Part shown: one piece after another, positions 52,726 through 61,475 of the stretch
Layout: each line of letters begins with the position of its first letter
Numbering within the stretch: the first letter of the stretch is position 1
Assembly: GCF_024580145.1 (NCBI RefSeq)
Contig: NZ_JANINI010000008.1
Location: 1-64,000 of the forward strand
Direction of reading: 5' to 3'
Length of the DNA: 64,000 nt
Origin: Methyloversatilis sp. XJ19-49
GTDB lineage: Bacteria > Pseudomonadota > Gammaproteobacteria > Burkholderiales > Rhodocyclaceae
Position numbers and translations under genes: made by a program
The notes under the pieces: model-generated
What the model saw: the letters and a program-made list of their open reading frames with translations, nothing else
What the model was told of the DNA's origin: nothing
Database searches by the model: none

Positions 52726-54627
52726 TTGAACGCAAAGCACTTCCTTGAGCGGCGCTCTGTCCGCTGGATCACGCCTCCGCAGATGGCGGAGACGGACCAT
52801 CTTGTGGTTTTCTGCGCTTGCGACGCCGAGTACATTGGTTACGCGCTTTCGCTGATTAAGAGCCTTGACTGCTTTTCGCCGGGCTACCTGTTTGTCCTGC
52901 ACGTCGTAAACCCGGGCGATGCAGACCTTCTCCGGATCGATGATTTCGCGCGCCGGCTTGCGACCACGCGGCTTGCGGTGATGTCTGAACAACTAGATTT
53001 CAGCTTCGCCTCTGACGAAGCCCGCAGGACCTATTTCGCATGTGCGCGCTTCATGGTGTTGCCTGACCTGCTGGATGCCCTGTCGCTGCCGGTGTTCTGC
53101 CTTGACGCAGACAGCCTTTTCGTCAACCCCATAGACCACGATTTCAGCACGTGCGCCGACGCCGAGGTGATCCTTTTCAGTGAGCAACTAGAGGCTGACG
53201 TTCCGCTGAAACGCAGGATTAAGAACGGCGCCATACTGTTCCGCGTCAATCCTGCAGTGCGTGCGTTGCTGGTTGACGTGCGGAACAGATTTGCCGAATG
53301 TTTTGCGGATGAGCGTGCGACCTGGTACCTCGATCAAGAGGTGTTCTCGAGCATTTTGTTCCGGCGGCGGCACGAACTAGTGATCGGACACATCCGCAAG
53401 GCATACCTGGATTGGGAGTTCGGGAGTTCCAGCATCGTCTGGACAGCCAAGGGTGATCGCAAGGGCGATGCCCGTTTCCTGTTTATGAAGGACATGCTGT
53501 CGGATAGGCGTCCTGAGCACTTTGTCAGCCTGTCTGGCGGATCGATGTACTCGCCACGGTCCCCGTGGGCACATGCGAAGGTCGCGATCTTCCAGCCACG
53601 CTTCGATCTGCCCTGGAAGACGATCGATGAAAGTTCTGTGATCCCGAAGCTGAAGGACGATGTTGTCGACCTTCGACTGCGCTGGAAGGAATTTTCGATT
53701 CATCTCGCCAATGCGCTTGAGCGACGGGGCGTCCGCACTGCGATCCATGAGCTTCCAGCGGCCGAGATTCAGCCGGCACTGATCGACCGGATGGGCTACG
53801 AACTCGCATTCGTGCCCCACCGCTGTCATCTGGACTTCAAGGCCGGGGGCACGAAGGTCCTGTTCTATATGCAGGAGTACTTCCGTTGGGTATTCGTCGT
53901 CGATGGCGAGGGATGGAGTGCAGCATCGTCGATTTACCCGATCGACGCCGGCGCGTTGCCCGTGCAGCAGCAGGCTGGGGGGTTCGACGAATACCGAGCG
54001 CGATTGAAAGCCGGCAAGCTGCAGAGCAAATTCGGACAACACAAGCGCGTCTCGAGCCTGCAGCTGCGGACTTCCCGCGAAGTGCCCCTCGGTGGATATG
54101 TGTTCTTTCCCCTGCAGATTCCGCACGACCAGTCGATCCGCTATTTCTCCGATTTCGCCGAAACCGAAGTTGTAGAAGCTGTGCTCGAATGGTCCAGGCG
54201 GTCCGGCGTGCCAGTCGTGTTCAAACCGCATCCGGTGAGCCAGAAGCTCATGAAGCCGTTTGCAGAAATGGTGGCCGCAGCAGGCGGTTTCTGGAGCACT
54301 GCACACGTGCATGACCTGATAGCCAATTCGACCGCGGTCTTCACGATCAACAGCGGTGTGGGCTTCGAAGCCTTGTTGCATGTGAAGCCGGTGCTCACTT
54401 TCGGTCGAGCCGAATATGATTGCGTCACCGTGCATGCCACGCCGGATACGCTCGACGAGGCTTGGGCCGCCTGTACAGGTATTCAGGCCGGCGAGCTCGA
54501 GCGAAGGTACCGGGGATTTGTGGACTGGTTCCTTGGGGAACACTCGATCGATCTTTCCCGGCCCGAGGTCGCCCTGGGGCGGTTTGACGCCATCGCCGAA
54601 TCGGTGACCGAGGCACTTTCCGAATGA
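52726..54627 (+). CDS. Fused GT8-like and capsule-polysaccharide (KpsC/KpsS-like) transferase
   Basis: A 633-residue two-domain protein. The N-terminal 250 residues look like a GT-A fold with Phe-Cys-Leu-Asp-Ala-Asp-Ser-Leu-Phe (DxD, about residue 126). The C-terminal 300 residues carry Phe-Lys-Pro-His-Pro and Phe-Thr-Ile-Asn-Ser-Gly-Val-Gly-Phe-Glu-Ala-Leu, the hallmark of the capsule_synth family that includes the Kdo transferases KpsC and KpsS. The TTG at 52726 is the first start in frame; ATG 52783 is an alternative and the true start is uncertain. Its end overlaps the ABC permease start by ATGA. Confidence 0.7.
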   Translation: MNAKHFLERRSVRWITPPQMAETDHLVVFCACDAEYIGYALSLIKSLDCFSPGYLFVLHVVNPGDADLLRIDDFARRLATTRLAVMSEQLDFSFASDEARRTYFACARFMVLPDLLDALSLPVFCLDADSLFVNPIDHDFSTCADAEVILFSEQLEADVPLKRRIKNGAILFRVNPAVRALLVDVRNRFAECFADERATWYLDQEVFSSILFRRRHELVIGHIRKAYLDWEFGSSSIVWTAKGDRKGDARFLFMKDMLSDRRPEHFVSLSGGSMYSPRSPWAHAKVAIFQPRFDLPWKTIDESSVIPKLKDDVVDLRLRWKEFSIHLANALERRGVRTAIHELPAAEIQPALIDRMGYELAFVPHRCHLDFKAGGTKVLFYMQEYFRWVFVVDGEGWSAASSIYPIDAGALPVQQQAGGFDEYRARLKAGKLQSKFGQHKRVSSLQLRTSREVPLGGYVFFPLQIPHDQSIRYFSDFAETEVVEAVLEWSRRSGVPVVFKPHPVSQKLMKPFAEMVAAAGGFWSTAHVHDLIANSTAVFTINSGVGFEALLHVKPVLTFGRAEYDCVTVHATPDTLDEAWAACTGIQAGELERRYRGFVDWFLGEHSIDLSRPEVALGRFDAIAESVTEALSE

Positions 54628-55421
54628 ATGTCTTCTGGTTGAGCGCTGTGCGTACCGGCTGGGCGATTGCCTTGTCGGCCATCCGTCTGCAGAGCCGCAA
54701 GCATCTGCTGGGTTACAGTTGGGAAATCCTGACCCCGGTGCTTTACGCGGTGTGCTTCCTGGTCGTCAAGCGGGGCTTGTCCGATCAGTCTTCGGGCGCC
54801 GATCACCTGGTGGATGTGCTGCGGGCCTTCATGGGTATCACGCTTCTGCAGTTCTGGTTTCGGCTGCTGCAGGACATGTCGGGCCTGATCCGGACGCGAC
54901 GTTCGCTGCTGCGGGGCTTGAACGTTTCCGAGCAGCCATTGGTGCTGGCTGTCCTGTTCGAAGCGTTGTTCGGCCTGTGCCTCCGTGTTGTCACCGTTCT
55001 AGCAGCCATGCTTTTTCTCGGACTGCTATTTCCGCCCGACGGAGTGTCTTGGTTGTGGGTGCTGCTCAGCCTGCTGAGCGTGGCGCTCAGTGCGGCAGCG
55101 CTCGGCTTGAGCCTAGCACCGTGGGCGGCGTTGTATCCGGACGTCAACAAGGCCATCGGCTCCTTCAACCTTCCGCTGGTGCTGCTGTCACCGGTGTTCT
55201 ATCCAGCCACCCAGAATGCGGACTCGCTGCTGTACTGGGTGAATTGCATCAATCCGGCGGCGCCGGTGCTGGCCACCTTGATGGATGCCATCGCGGGCAG
55301 GCCGCCCACTTATCAGGTGGCGCTGGTGGTCTGGACGCTGGTGGCGGTGGTGCTGCTCGTGTTGTCGGCTCGGCAGCTCAAGGCGCAGGTGCCTATCGTG
55401 CTTGAAAGGCTGGGGGCCTGA
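54624..55421 (+). CDS. wzm: ABC-2 type polysaccharide export permease
   Basis: A 265-residue membrane protein with six predicted helices, of the Wzm/KpsM family. Near the N-terminus are Leu-Gly-Tyr-Ser-Trp-Glu-Ile-Leu-Thr-Pro and later Leu-Ser-Pro-Val-Phe-Tyr, typical for polysaccharide permeases. It is translationally coupled to the gene before (ATGA) and to the ATPase gene after (TGATG). It forms the channel of an ABC exporter in the inner membrane. Confidence 0.9.
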   Translation: MNVFWLSAVRTGWAIALSAIRLQSRKHLLGYSWEILTPVLYAVCFLVVKRGLSDQSSGADHLVDVLRAFMGITLLQFWFRLLQDMSGLIRTRRSLLRGLNVSEQPLVLAVLFEALFGLCLRVVTVLAAMLFLGLLFPPDGVSWLWVLLSLLSVALSAAALGLSLAPWAALYPDVNKAIGSFNLPLVLLSPVFYPATQNADSLLYWVNCINPAAPVLATLMDAIAGRPPTYQVALVVWTLVAVVLLVLSARQLKAQVPIVLERLGA

Positions 55422-56626
55422 TGGATCTGTTGCTCACGGTTGATAACGCCGGCAAGAAATATTCCCGCGATTTCAAATCTTCGCTCCGGTCCGGTGCGCG
55501 AGGGCTCATGCGCAGCTACCTGAGGGAACGGTCTGGAGAGACGAAGGGGGCGACGCTCGATGTACAGGAGTTCTGGGCGATTCGCGATGTGTCGTTTGAA
55601 CTGCGCCGAGGCGAAGTTCTCGGCATTCTTGGTCAGAACGGTGCCGGCAAGAGCACGCTGCTCAAGTGCATTGCCGGTAAACTCAAGCTGGACACGGGGC
55701 GGGTCGAGCTGAACGGTCGCATCGGTCATCTTCTCGAAATGAGCGCAGGTTTCGAGCCGGCGCTCACTGGGCGCGAGAATGTCCGCATGCGCGGCCGTCT
55801 CATGAACCTGGTCGGCAAGGAACTTGACCATTATGTCGAAGAGGTGGCCGACTTCGCCGAGCTCGACGAGTTCTTCGATTCACCGGTGCAGTTCTACAGC
55901 TCGGGCATGCGGTCCCGGCTTGGCTTTTCCGCGTCTTCCGTAATGAAGCCCGATGTGCTGATTCTCGACGAAGTATTGGCGGTCGGTGACCTGAGTTTTC
56001 GTCTGAAATGTTACCAACGCATCAATGAAATGACTCGGGAAGCTGCGGTGCTCTTTGTCTCTCACTCATTGGGACAGGTTTCACGGATGTGTAACAGAGG
56101 TATCTTCCTGCAAAAGGGGCGCGTCATTCACGACGGCAATATCCAGCAGGCAATTGCGCTGTATCAGGAGCGACTCGGGGATATCAATGAGAATGGCAAG
56201 CGGCACACACTGAATGCTGAACTCGTCGATCTTGTCCTTTATGTTTCAAACAGTCCTCTCAGGGAGGGCCAGCGAGTTTCATATGGCGAACAGCTCGCGC
56301 TTGCCATCAACATCTCCAGGTTGCCCAAAGGCATACAGGTTCGTATTTTGTTGAAGGAAGTGACCAGCAACGTCTTGATGGAGTGGAATTCCACTCGAAG
56401 CGATATCGAATGGCCGGCCGATCCTGGCTGGTTGATGGCCGATATCGGGAACGCTGAGTTCAACCCCGGTGCATATTCGTTGTCTGTCCTCATTTCCAGC
56501 AGTGATGGCCTCGATCAGCTTTGTCTTTCCGATTCCGTGAGCTTCCGTGTGACCGGCGAGCTTTTCCTCGGAAGCGCGCTTCAGCGGCTTGCGCGTTGGA
56601 CATTCTTGGACAAGGTGGAAGAATGA
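55421..56626 (+). CDS. wzt: Polysaccharide export ABC ATPase with C-terminal substrate-recognition domain
   Basis: A 401-residue ATPase. Walker A Gly-Gln-Asn-Gly-Ala-Gly-Lys-Ser (about 72), signature Tyr-Ser-Ser-Gly-Met-Arg-Ser-Arg (about 163) and Walker B Val-Leu-Ile-Leu-Asp-Glu lie in the first 250 residues. The last 150 residues form an additional beta-rich domain, as in Wzt proteins that recognise a modified chain terminus. The KpsT type lacks this domain, so an O-antigen-like or S-layer glycan with a capped end is more likely than a Kdo-linked group 2 capsule. Confidence 0.9.
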   Translation: MDLLLTVDNAGKKYSRDFKSSLRSGARGLMRSYLRERSGETKGATLDVQEFWAIRDVSFELRRGEVLGILGQNGAGKSTLLKCIAGKLKLDTGRVELNGRIGHLLEMSAGFEPALTGRENVRMRGRLMNLVGKELDHYVEEVADFAELDEFFDSPVQFYSSGMRSRLGFSASSVMKPDVLILDEVLAVGDLSFRLKCYQRINEMTREAAVLFVSHSLGQVSRMCNRGIFLQKGRVIHDGNIQQAIALYQERLGDINENGKRHTLNAELVDLVLYVSNSPLREGQRVSYGEQLALAINISRLPKGIQVRILLKEVTSNVLMEWNSTRSDIEWPADPGWLMADIGNAEFNPGAYSLSVLISSSDGLDQLCLSDSVSFRVTGELFLGSALQRLARWTFLDKVEE

Positions 56627-57471
56627 ATATCTTTTGTGCCCTTCGTTCAAAGTTAACACGATACGGAGCTGCCGCCGTTCGAAAATCCGGAATCACTCGA
56701 TCTGAAGCTGACTGCGCAAGAACAGCCCTGATCATCGGTGGCCATGAAATCGAACTTCGACTCGATAACAAGCACGAAATTGCTTATCTCGATAAATCGA
56801 GATCGGGAATCGATGATGTCGATGTCGCTGTTGCGCATCAACTGTTGCGTCCCGGTGACCTCGTACTCGATCTGGGAGCGAACATCGGGTATGTTTCACT
56901 CCATTATCTTGCGCAAGGAGCCCGGGAAGTCCATGCGTTTGAACCAAGTCCCGAGATTTTTTCTCGCCTCGAATCTCTCCGGGCCCCCGGCTTGCACAGC
57001 TACAACCTGGCGATCGGCGATCGCTTGGGACAGGGTGCGCTGATCCTTTCCTCGTCGCATCACCAAGGATCTACACTTTATCCGGAAGTCGTCGAGATCC
57101 GGCCGAAAGTATATGGAGAGCACCCGGCTTCTGTTCTTGTCGAGATACGCACGATTGATGATTTATTTCCCTTGCTCCGGTTCGATTACGTCAAGGTCGA
57201 TATCGAAGGAGGAGAGCTTGACTTCGTGCGCGGCGCGGTCCGCATGCTTAAGGAACGTCCCCCTCGGGTGTTGTCACTTGAAATCAAGCCCGAGTTTCGC
57301 ACCGAATATCTTGCCGCGCTCGAGTCCTATTTTTCGTGTGTTCGACGGGTTGATTATGATCGGAATTCCGGGCGAATCAGGTTCATGGAGGTAGACGCGG
57401 CTAGCGTGGGGCCATTCCTGAATAGTCCTCCGAACTACATCTTTTCAAATGACGAAAGTATTTTTCGCTGA
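56623..57471 (+). CDS. FkbM-family methyltransferase
   Basis: A 282-residue protein with the FkbM signature: Val-Leu-Asp-Leu-Gly-Ala-Asn-Ile-Gly-Tyr-Val-Ser (motif I, about residue 85), Ala-Phe-Glu-Pro-Ser-Pro, and Tyr-Val-Lys-Val-Asp-Ile-Glu-Gly-Gly-Glu. FkbM enzymes O-methylate sugars or polyketides. The ATG at 56623 overlaps the stop of the ATPase gene (ATGA); an in-frame extension upstream lies inside the ATPase gene and is not used. Confidence 0.88.
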   Translation: MNIFCALRSKLTRYGAAAVRKSGITRSEADCARTALIIGGHEIELRLDNKHEIAYLDKSRSGIDDVDVAVAHQLLRPGDLVLDLGANIGYVSLHYLAQGAREVHAFEPSPEIFSRLESLRAPGLHSYNLAIGDRLGQGALILSSSHHQGSTLYPEVVEIRPKVYGEHPASVLVEIRTIDDLFPLLRFDYVKVDIEGGELDFVRGAVRMLKERPPRVLSLEIKPEFRTEYLAALESYFSCVRRVDYDRNSGRIRFMEVDAASVGPFLNSPPNYIFSNDESIFR

Positions 57472-57476
57472 CGATC

Positions 57477-58211
57477 ATGAATATACTTTCGTTTTTCCGC
57501 AAGCAGCGTTTCGAAGGAAGCAAATCCAGGGTCCGTGAGGAAGGGGACTCGGGGGCTATGATCGCTTCCGGATTCCTGCAGCTGGTCGTGCCGAGAAGCG
57601 CGAAGGATTTTAAGGTTCTGAACGAAGGGGCGTACTCGCCGCATGTAGATATGGTTGGCAGGGATGCTGCCTTTCGCTTCATCCGGGAAGCCGCTGCTCC
57701 CGGTAAGTCCTTTCTTGACGTCGGCGGCCGGAAGGGGGAGCGCAGGGCGCTTGCAGAAGGCTATGAGTATCGCGTGATGGATATCGATCCAGGATGGAGC
57801 GATGCAATCGTCGGTGATATCTGCAGTTGTGCCCATGTTTCGACCGATTCGTTTGATATTGTTTTTTCAATGAATCTTCTTGAACACGTGGCTGATCCCT
57901 GGGCTGCAGCCTCCGAGATGGTGAGAATTGCGCGGCCCGGTGGTCTCGTTGTTCAGATCGTCCCTTTTTCGTGGCGCTATCATCCGTTTCCGGAGGATTA
58001 TTGGCGCTTCTCTCACTCCGGACTCCGTCTGCTTTTCGAGAAGACTGGAACGGTTGAGACGCTACTGTCCGGATATGATGCGGAAATGCGAAGGAAAGAT
58101 CAGCGCGGCGGCTCATTGCCCGATAATCTCGACGTTCCTCCCATCGATGAACTAGGTGGGTGGCGAGAACATTGGCATGCCTTGTGGGTCGGTCGGAAAA
58201 TTGGACGGTAG
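57477..58211 (+). CDS. Class I SAM-dependent methyltransferase
   Basis: A 244-residue protein with Phe-Leu-Asp-Val-Gly-Gly-Arg-Lys-Gly-Glu (motif I variant, about residue 79), Asp-Ile-Asp-Pro-Gly, and Phe-Ser-Met-Asn-Leu-Leu-Glu-His-Val (methyltransferase 11 type). Glycan modification is inferred from location. It starts five bases after the FkbM gene. Confidence 0.82.
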   Translation: MNILSFFRKQRFEGSKSRVREEGDSGAMIASGFLQLVVPRSAKDFKVLNEGAYSPHVDMVGRDAAFRFIREAAAPGKSFLDVGGRKGERRALAEGYEYRVMDIDPGWSDAIVGDICSCAHVSTDSFDIVFSMNLLEHVADPWAAASEMVRIARPGGLVVQIVPFSWRYHPFPEDYWRFSHSGLRLLFEKTGTVETLLSGYDAEMRRKDQRGGSLPDNLDVPPIDELGGWREHWHALWVGRKIGR

Positions 58212-58249
58212 ATTGTCAGGAACATTGATTCAATTTTTTGGAAATCAAA

Positions 58250-58900
58250 ATGGTAACGGGGATTGATCGACCGGGTGCGCTCGACAAGGCATTCGAGTTC
58301 ATCTATAAGTCGGAAACAAGCGGCGACTATTTCGAATTCGGCGTGTTTCAGGGTGTTTCTCTTGCGCGCGCCGTTCGTTCAGATCTTCACTGGCGCAAGA
58401 AGACCGGCCGCGCTCATGTCAGTCGATTCTTCGGTTTCGATTCTTTTCGCGGTCTGCCTGTGTTTTCCGACGCTGACCAGCTCGAGGGTTACGCGGTCTT
58501 CCAACCCGGACAGTTCGCCGACACGGACAGCCGCACTGTGTATGCGCTGATCGAAGGCGAGGGTGTCCCGGTCGATCGGGTGTGTCTGATTCCGGGTTTT
58601 TTTTCGGACAGTCTCGTTGCTGAGTCCACGACGACGCAGCTCGCCGGTTCAGACGTTGCCATTGCCCATATCGATTGTGACCTTTACAGCTCGGCCAAGG
58701 AGTGTCTCGATTTCCTGGGTCCGCGACTGGTCGACGGAGCCGTGCTGCTCTTCGACGACTGGTTCTGTTATCGCGGACGTCCGGACCGAGGTGTGCACAA
58801 GGCATTCGATGAGTGGCGTATGCATAATCCACATTTTGTTTCGGATTTTTTCAACTACAGCTGGGCAGGCCGTGCGTTCATCGTGAATCTGCCGCTTTGA
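58250..58900 (+). CDS. TylF/MycF-like O-methyltransferase
   Basis: A 216-residue protein of the macrocin O-methyltransferase family: Phe-Glu-Phe-Gly-Val-Phe-Gln-Gly, Phe-Phe-Gly-Phe-Asp-Ser-Phe-Arg-Gly-Leu-Pro, and His-Ile-Asp-Cys-Asp-Leu-Tyr-Ser-Ser with Leu-Leu-Phe-Asp-Asp-Trp, the Mg-binding aspartates. Members methylate sugar hydroxyls. The ATG at 58250 is preferred; a TTG 12 bases upstream is possible. Confidence 0.87.
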   Translation: MVTGIDRPGALDKAFEFIYKSETSGDYFEFGVFQGVSLARAVRSDLHWRKKTGRAHVSRFFGFDSFRGLPVFSDADQLEGYAVFQPGQFADTDSRTVYALIEGEGVPVDRVCLIPGFFSDSLVAESTTTQLAGSDVAIAHIDCDLYSSAKECLDFLGPRLVDGAVLLFDDWFCYRGRPDRGVHKAFDEWRMHNPHFVSDFFNYSWAGRAFIVNLPL

Positions 58901-58937
58901 TTTCGTCTCATCGCTGTTCCTGTTCTCCGGATATCTG

Positions 58938-59696
58938 ATGCCAGACATTCAAGTTTCTGTCCCGCCCTCGCCCTCGGCTACCGTCATTCATGACGGTATC
59001 GTCTTTCCTCTTTCGGTGCTGCATGTATTGCTTGCGCAGGGTGCCGCGGCCGAGGTCCGTCGACGCTATGAAGGGGAAGGTGATGTGTTTGCGACCATTC
59101 TCGAGAATCGCGCCTTTCAGGAAGAGTTCATTGCTTCCTATCTGGAAGCCAATCGCGTTTTCTTTACTGCCATCAAGTCTTGCCTTCCCGCAACTTGTCG
59201 CAGCATCCTTGATATCGGCTGCGGCATCGGTTTGATTGACTTGCTGCTGTACCGCTGCTGCGGTGCCGAAAAGCCGGTGATCTACCTGTTTGACAAGTCG
59301 GTCGACCTGAGCAGTATTCAGACCGCGCCGACAGGCTTCAATCAGACCTACGTTTTCACGGCATCGCTGGAGGTGACGGCGGAATTCCTGGCGCTGAACG
59401 GTGTTGCCCCCGGCGACCTGCGGCTGTGTGAGGTCGGGAATTGGTCGATTGCCGCGTGTCGGCCAGTGGATTTCGTTTTTTCCCGCAAGTCCTGGGGGTT
59501 CCATTACCCGGTTTCGGAATACGTTGATGACGTGGCCGATTCATTGTCCGACGACGGTGTCGTGGTCACGGATGTGCGACTGGGGCAGGGAGGCGAGCGC
59601 CTTTTGCTCGAAAGGTTCACGGATGTGCGCCCCTTGCAGGAGGCAGCGAAGAGTGCCCTGATGCTGGCCAGACATCCACGACCGAGGGCCTCATGA
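58938..59696 (+). CDS. Predicted SAM-dependent methyltransferase
   Basis: A 252-residue protein with Ile-Leu-Asp-Ile-Gly-Cys-Gly-Ile-Gly (motif I, about residue 95). The helical N-terminal 85 residues and the body are otherwise not familiar. It overlaps the sulfotransferase start by ATGA, so the two are co-translated. Sixth methyltransferase of the cluster. Confidence 0.75.
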   Translation: MPDIQVSVPPSPSATVIHDGIVFPLSVLHVLLAQGAAAEVRRRYEGEGDVFATILENRAFQEEFIASYLEANRVFFTAIKSCLPATCRSILDIGCGIGLIDLLLYRCCGAEKPVIYLFDKSVDLSSIQTAPTGFNQTYVFTASLEVTAEFLALNGVAPGDLRLCEVGNWSIAACRPVDFVFSRKSWGFHYPVSEYVDDVADSLSDDGVVVTDVRLGQGGERLLLERFTDVRPLQEAAKSALMLARHPRPRAS

Positions 59697-60520
59697 AGAA
59701 TGGGGTCTTGCTGATAGGCGGCAGCCCGCGCAGCGGTACGACCGCCGTGCTTCAGGTTCTCAACTCGGCGCCTGGCGTATTCATTTCGTCGGAAGAGAAT
59801 CTGTTGAAGAGCGTGCAGGTTCTCGAAAAGCTGCTCGACACCCGAACCCGCCGGGCCAAGGCCCTGCAGAACGGAATGCGCGAACTGTCGCCGCGCGAGA
59901 CGCTTACGCTTGACTCGATACACAGCCACAATTTCGATCGTTCGGCCGTATGGCCGACGCTGCACTTCATCTATTCACATCATCACGCGCAACTGCATCC
60001 CGGCGCGGCACTGCAACTCTGGGGCGACAAGCTGCCGGCCTACGCGCGTGAGATCGATCAGGTGCTGAGCCTTCCCGGAGTGCGTTACCTGCACGTCACG
60101 CGTAATCCGCTCGATGTCGTCAACTCGATGCTGCGCCGGCTCGAGGCGGCGCGCCTGGGACGGGACTGGTGGAAATCCATCACCGATTTCGACGCGATGC
60201 TCGAAGCCTGGGTCGCGGCCTTTCAAGCGATCGAGCAGGTCGAGGCGCGGCACGATGTTCTGCATCTGCACTATGAGGATTTGGTCTTCGACTTCGAGCG
60301 CAGCGTCTCGGGGTTGAACGGTTTTCTGCATGCAGACTTCGACTTCCGCAATGTGCTGGTCGACGAGCCCGCCAAGCACTTCGACCGAAGCCAACTGTTG
60401 CCCGAGATGGTGCGAAGGATCGCCGCGCATTCGTGCGTGCAACGCTATGTAGAGCGTGTCCGGCCACGGATGGCGCGCATTCCGCACGCAGCATTCGCGC
60501 TTGCGCCGTTGCTTTCATGA
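59693..60520 (+). CDS. Sulfotransferase family protein
   Basis: A 275-residue PAPS-dependent sulfotransferase. The 5'-phosphosulfate loop Gly-Ser-Pro-Arg-Ser-Gly-Thr-Thr is at residues 10-17, and the 3'-phosphate motif region (Thr-Arg-Asn-Pro-Leu-Asp-Val-Val-Asn-Ser) at about residue 145. It probably sulfates a sugar of the exported glycan. No PAPS-making genes are in the window. Confidence 0.85.
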   Translation: MKNGVLLIGGSPRSGTTAVLQVLNSAPGVFISSEENLLKSVQVLEKLLDTRTRRAKALQNGMRELSPRETLTLDSIHSHNFDRSAVWPTLHFIYSHHHAQLHPGAALQLWGDKLPAYAREIDQVLSLPGVRYLHVTRNPLDVVNSMLRRLEAARLGRDWWKSITDFDAMLEAWVAAFQAIEQVEARHDVLHLHYEDLVFDFERSVSGLNGFLHADFDFRNVLVDEPAKHFDRSQLLPEMVRRIAAHSCVQRYVERVRPRMARIPHAAFALAPLLS

Positions 60521-60530
60521 GACGACGTTG

Positions 60531-61475
60531 ATGGATGCCAGCGTGCACGCGCCGAGTGTTGTCGAGGTCGAAGGTCCCGTGCGCGTGTTCGTTGCCTGTA
60601 CGGAGGCTGAATTGCTGCCCATGCGCGTGCTCGAGTTCTCGATCCGCGCTTCTGCTTCGCTGCCCGTAACGCTTGTTGCACTCCATTCGCAGGGCCGCGA
60701 GATTCCGATGCCTGCCGATCTTGTGAACCGGCCGCGCACGCCATTCTCGTTCCAGCGCTTCCTTATCCCCGAACTTTGTGGGCACGCCGGCCGCGCCATT
60801 TATCTTGATGCGGATATGCTGGTGTTCTCCGATATTGCCGAACTCTGGTGTCAGGAATTTCATGATCACGATCTGTTGACGGTGATCGAGGAGGACCATG
60901 GGCGCCGCGGGCAGTTCAGTGTCATGCTCCTCGACTGTGCAGCGCTGGACTGGCGGATCGAGAGCATCGTCGCCCGCCTTGACGCCGGCGAGTTGGACTA
61001 CGGCGCACTGATGTACGACATGCGGGTCGCTCGAAGTGTAGGTCGCGTGCTTCCCGCAGGCTGGAATGCTCTTGAACGATATAGTCCGGGCGATACACGT
61101 CTGCTCCACTACACCGACATGAACTCCCAGCCATGGGTGTCCTGCGCCAATCCGCAGGGTCACTTGTGGGTAACCTGGCTCCGTCGTGCCATTGCCGACG
61201 ACTTCATCCCGCGTGCCAGCCTTGCGCAGATGGTGACCTGCGGGCATGTCCGTCCATCGCTACTCGTGCAGATCGACGAGGGTATTGACGATCCATTGGC
61301 ATTGCCCGCGTCGATGCGAGCACTCGATCGCGGATTCGTTGCGCCCTACAAGCAAATGAATACCGGCAAGGCCCGGCCGTGGACGACACCTGCTGCGGCT
61401 GTTCGCGCATTGCTGCGGCGACTGTATTTCCATACTCCGTTTGCGCGCAGATCGAGGCGCAAGGATTCGATGTGA
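60531..61475 (+). CDS. GT8-like glycosyltransferase
   Basis: A 314-residue GT-A-type enzyme with Phe-Val-Ala-Cys-Thr-Glu at the start and Ile-Tyr-Leu-Asp-Ala-Asp-Met-Leu-Val-Phe (DxD motif, about residue 90), as in GT8 enzymes. The ATG at 60531 follows the sulfotransferase by 10 bases; the end overlaps the next start (GTGA). Confidence 0.75.
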   Translation: MDASVHAPSVVEVEGPVRVFVACTEAELLPMRVLEFSIRASASLPVTLVALHSQGREIPMPADLVNRPRTPFSFQRFLIPELCGHAGRAIYLDADMLVFSDIAELWCQEFHDHDLLTVIEEDHGRRGQFSVMLLDCAALDWRIESIVARLDAGELDYGALMYDMRVARSVGRVLPAGWNALERYSPGDTRLLHYTDMNSQPWVSCANPQGHLWVTWLRRAIADDFIPRASLAQMVTCGHVRPSLLVQIDEGIDDPLALPASMRALDRGFVAPYKQMNTGKARPWTTPAAAVRALLRRLYFHTPFARRSRRKDSM

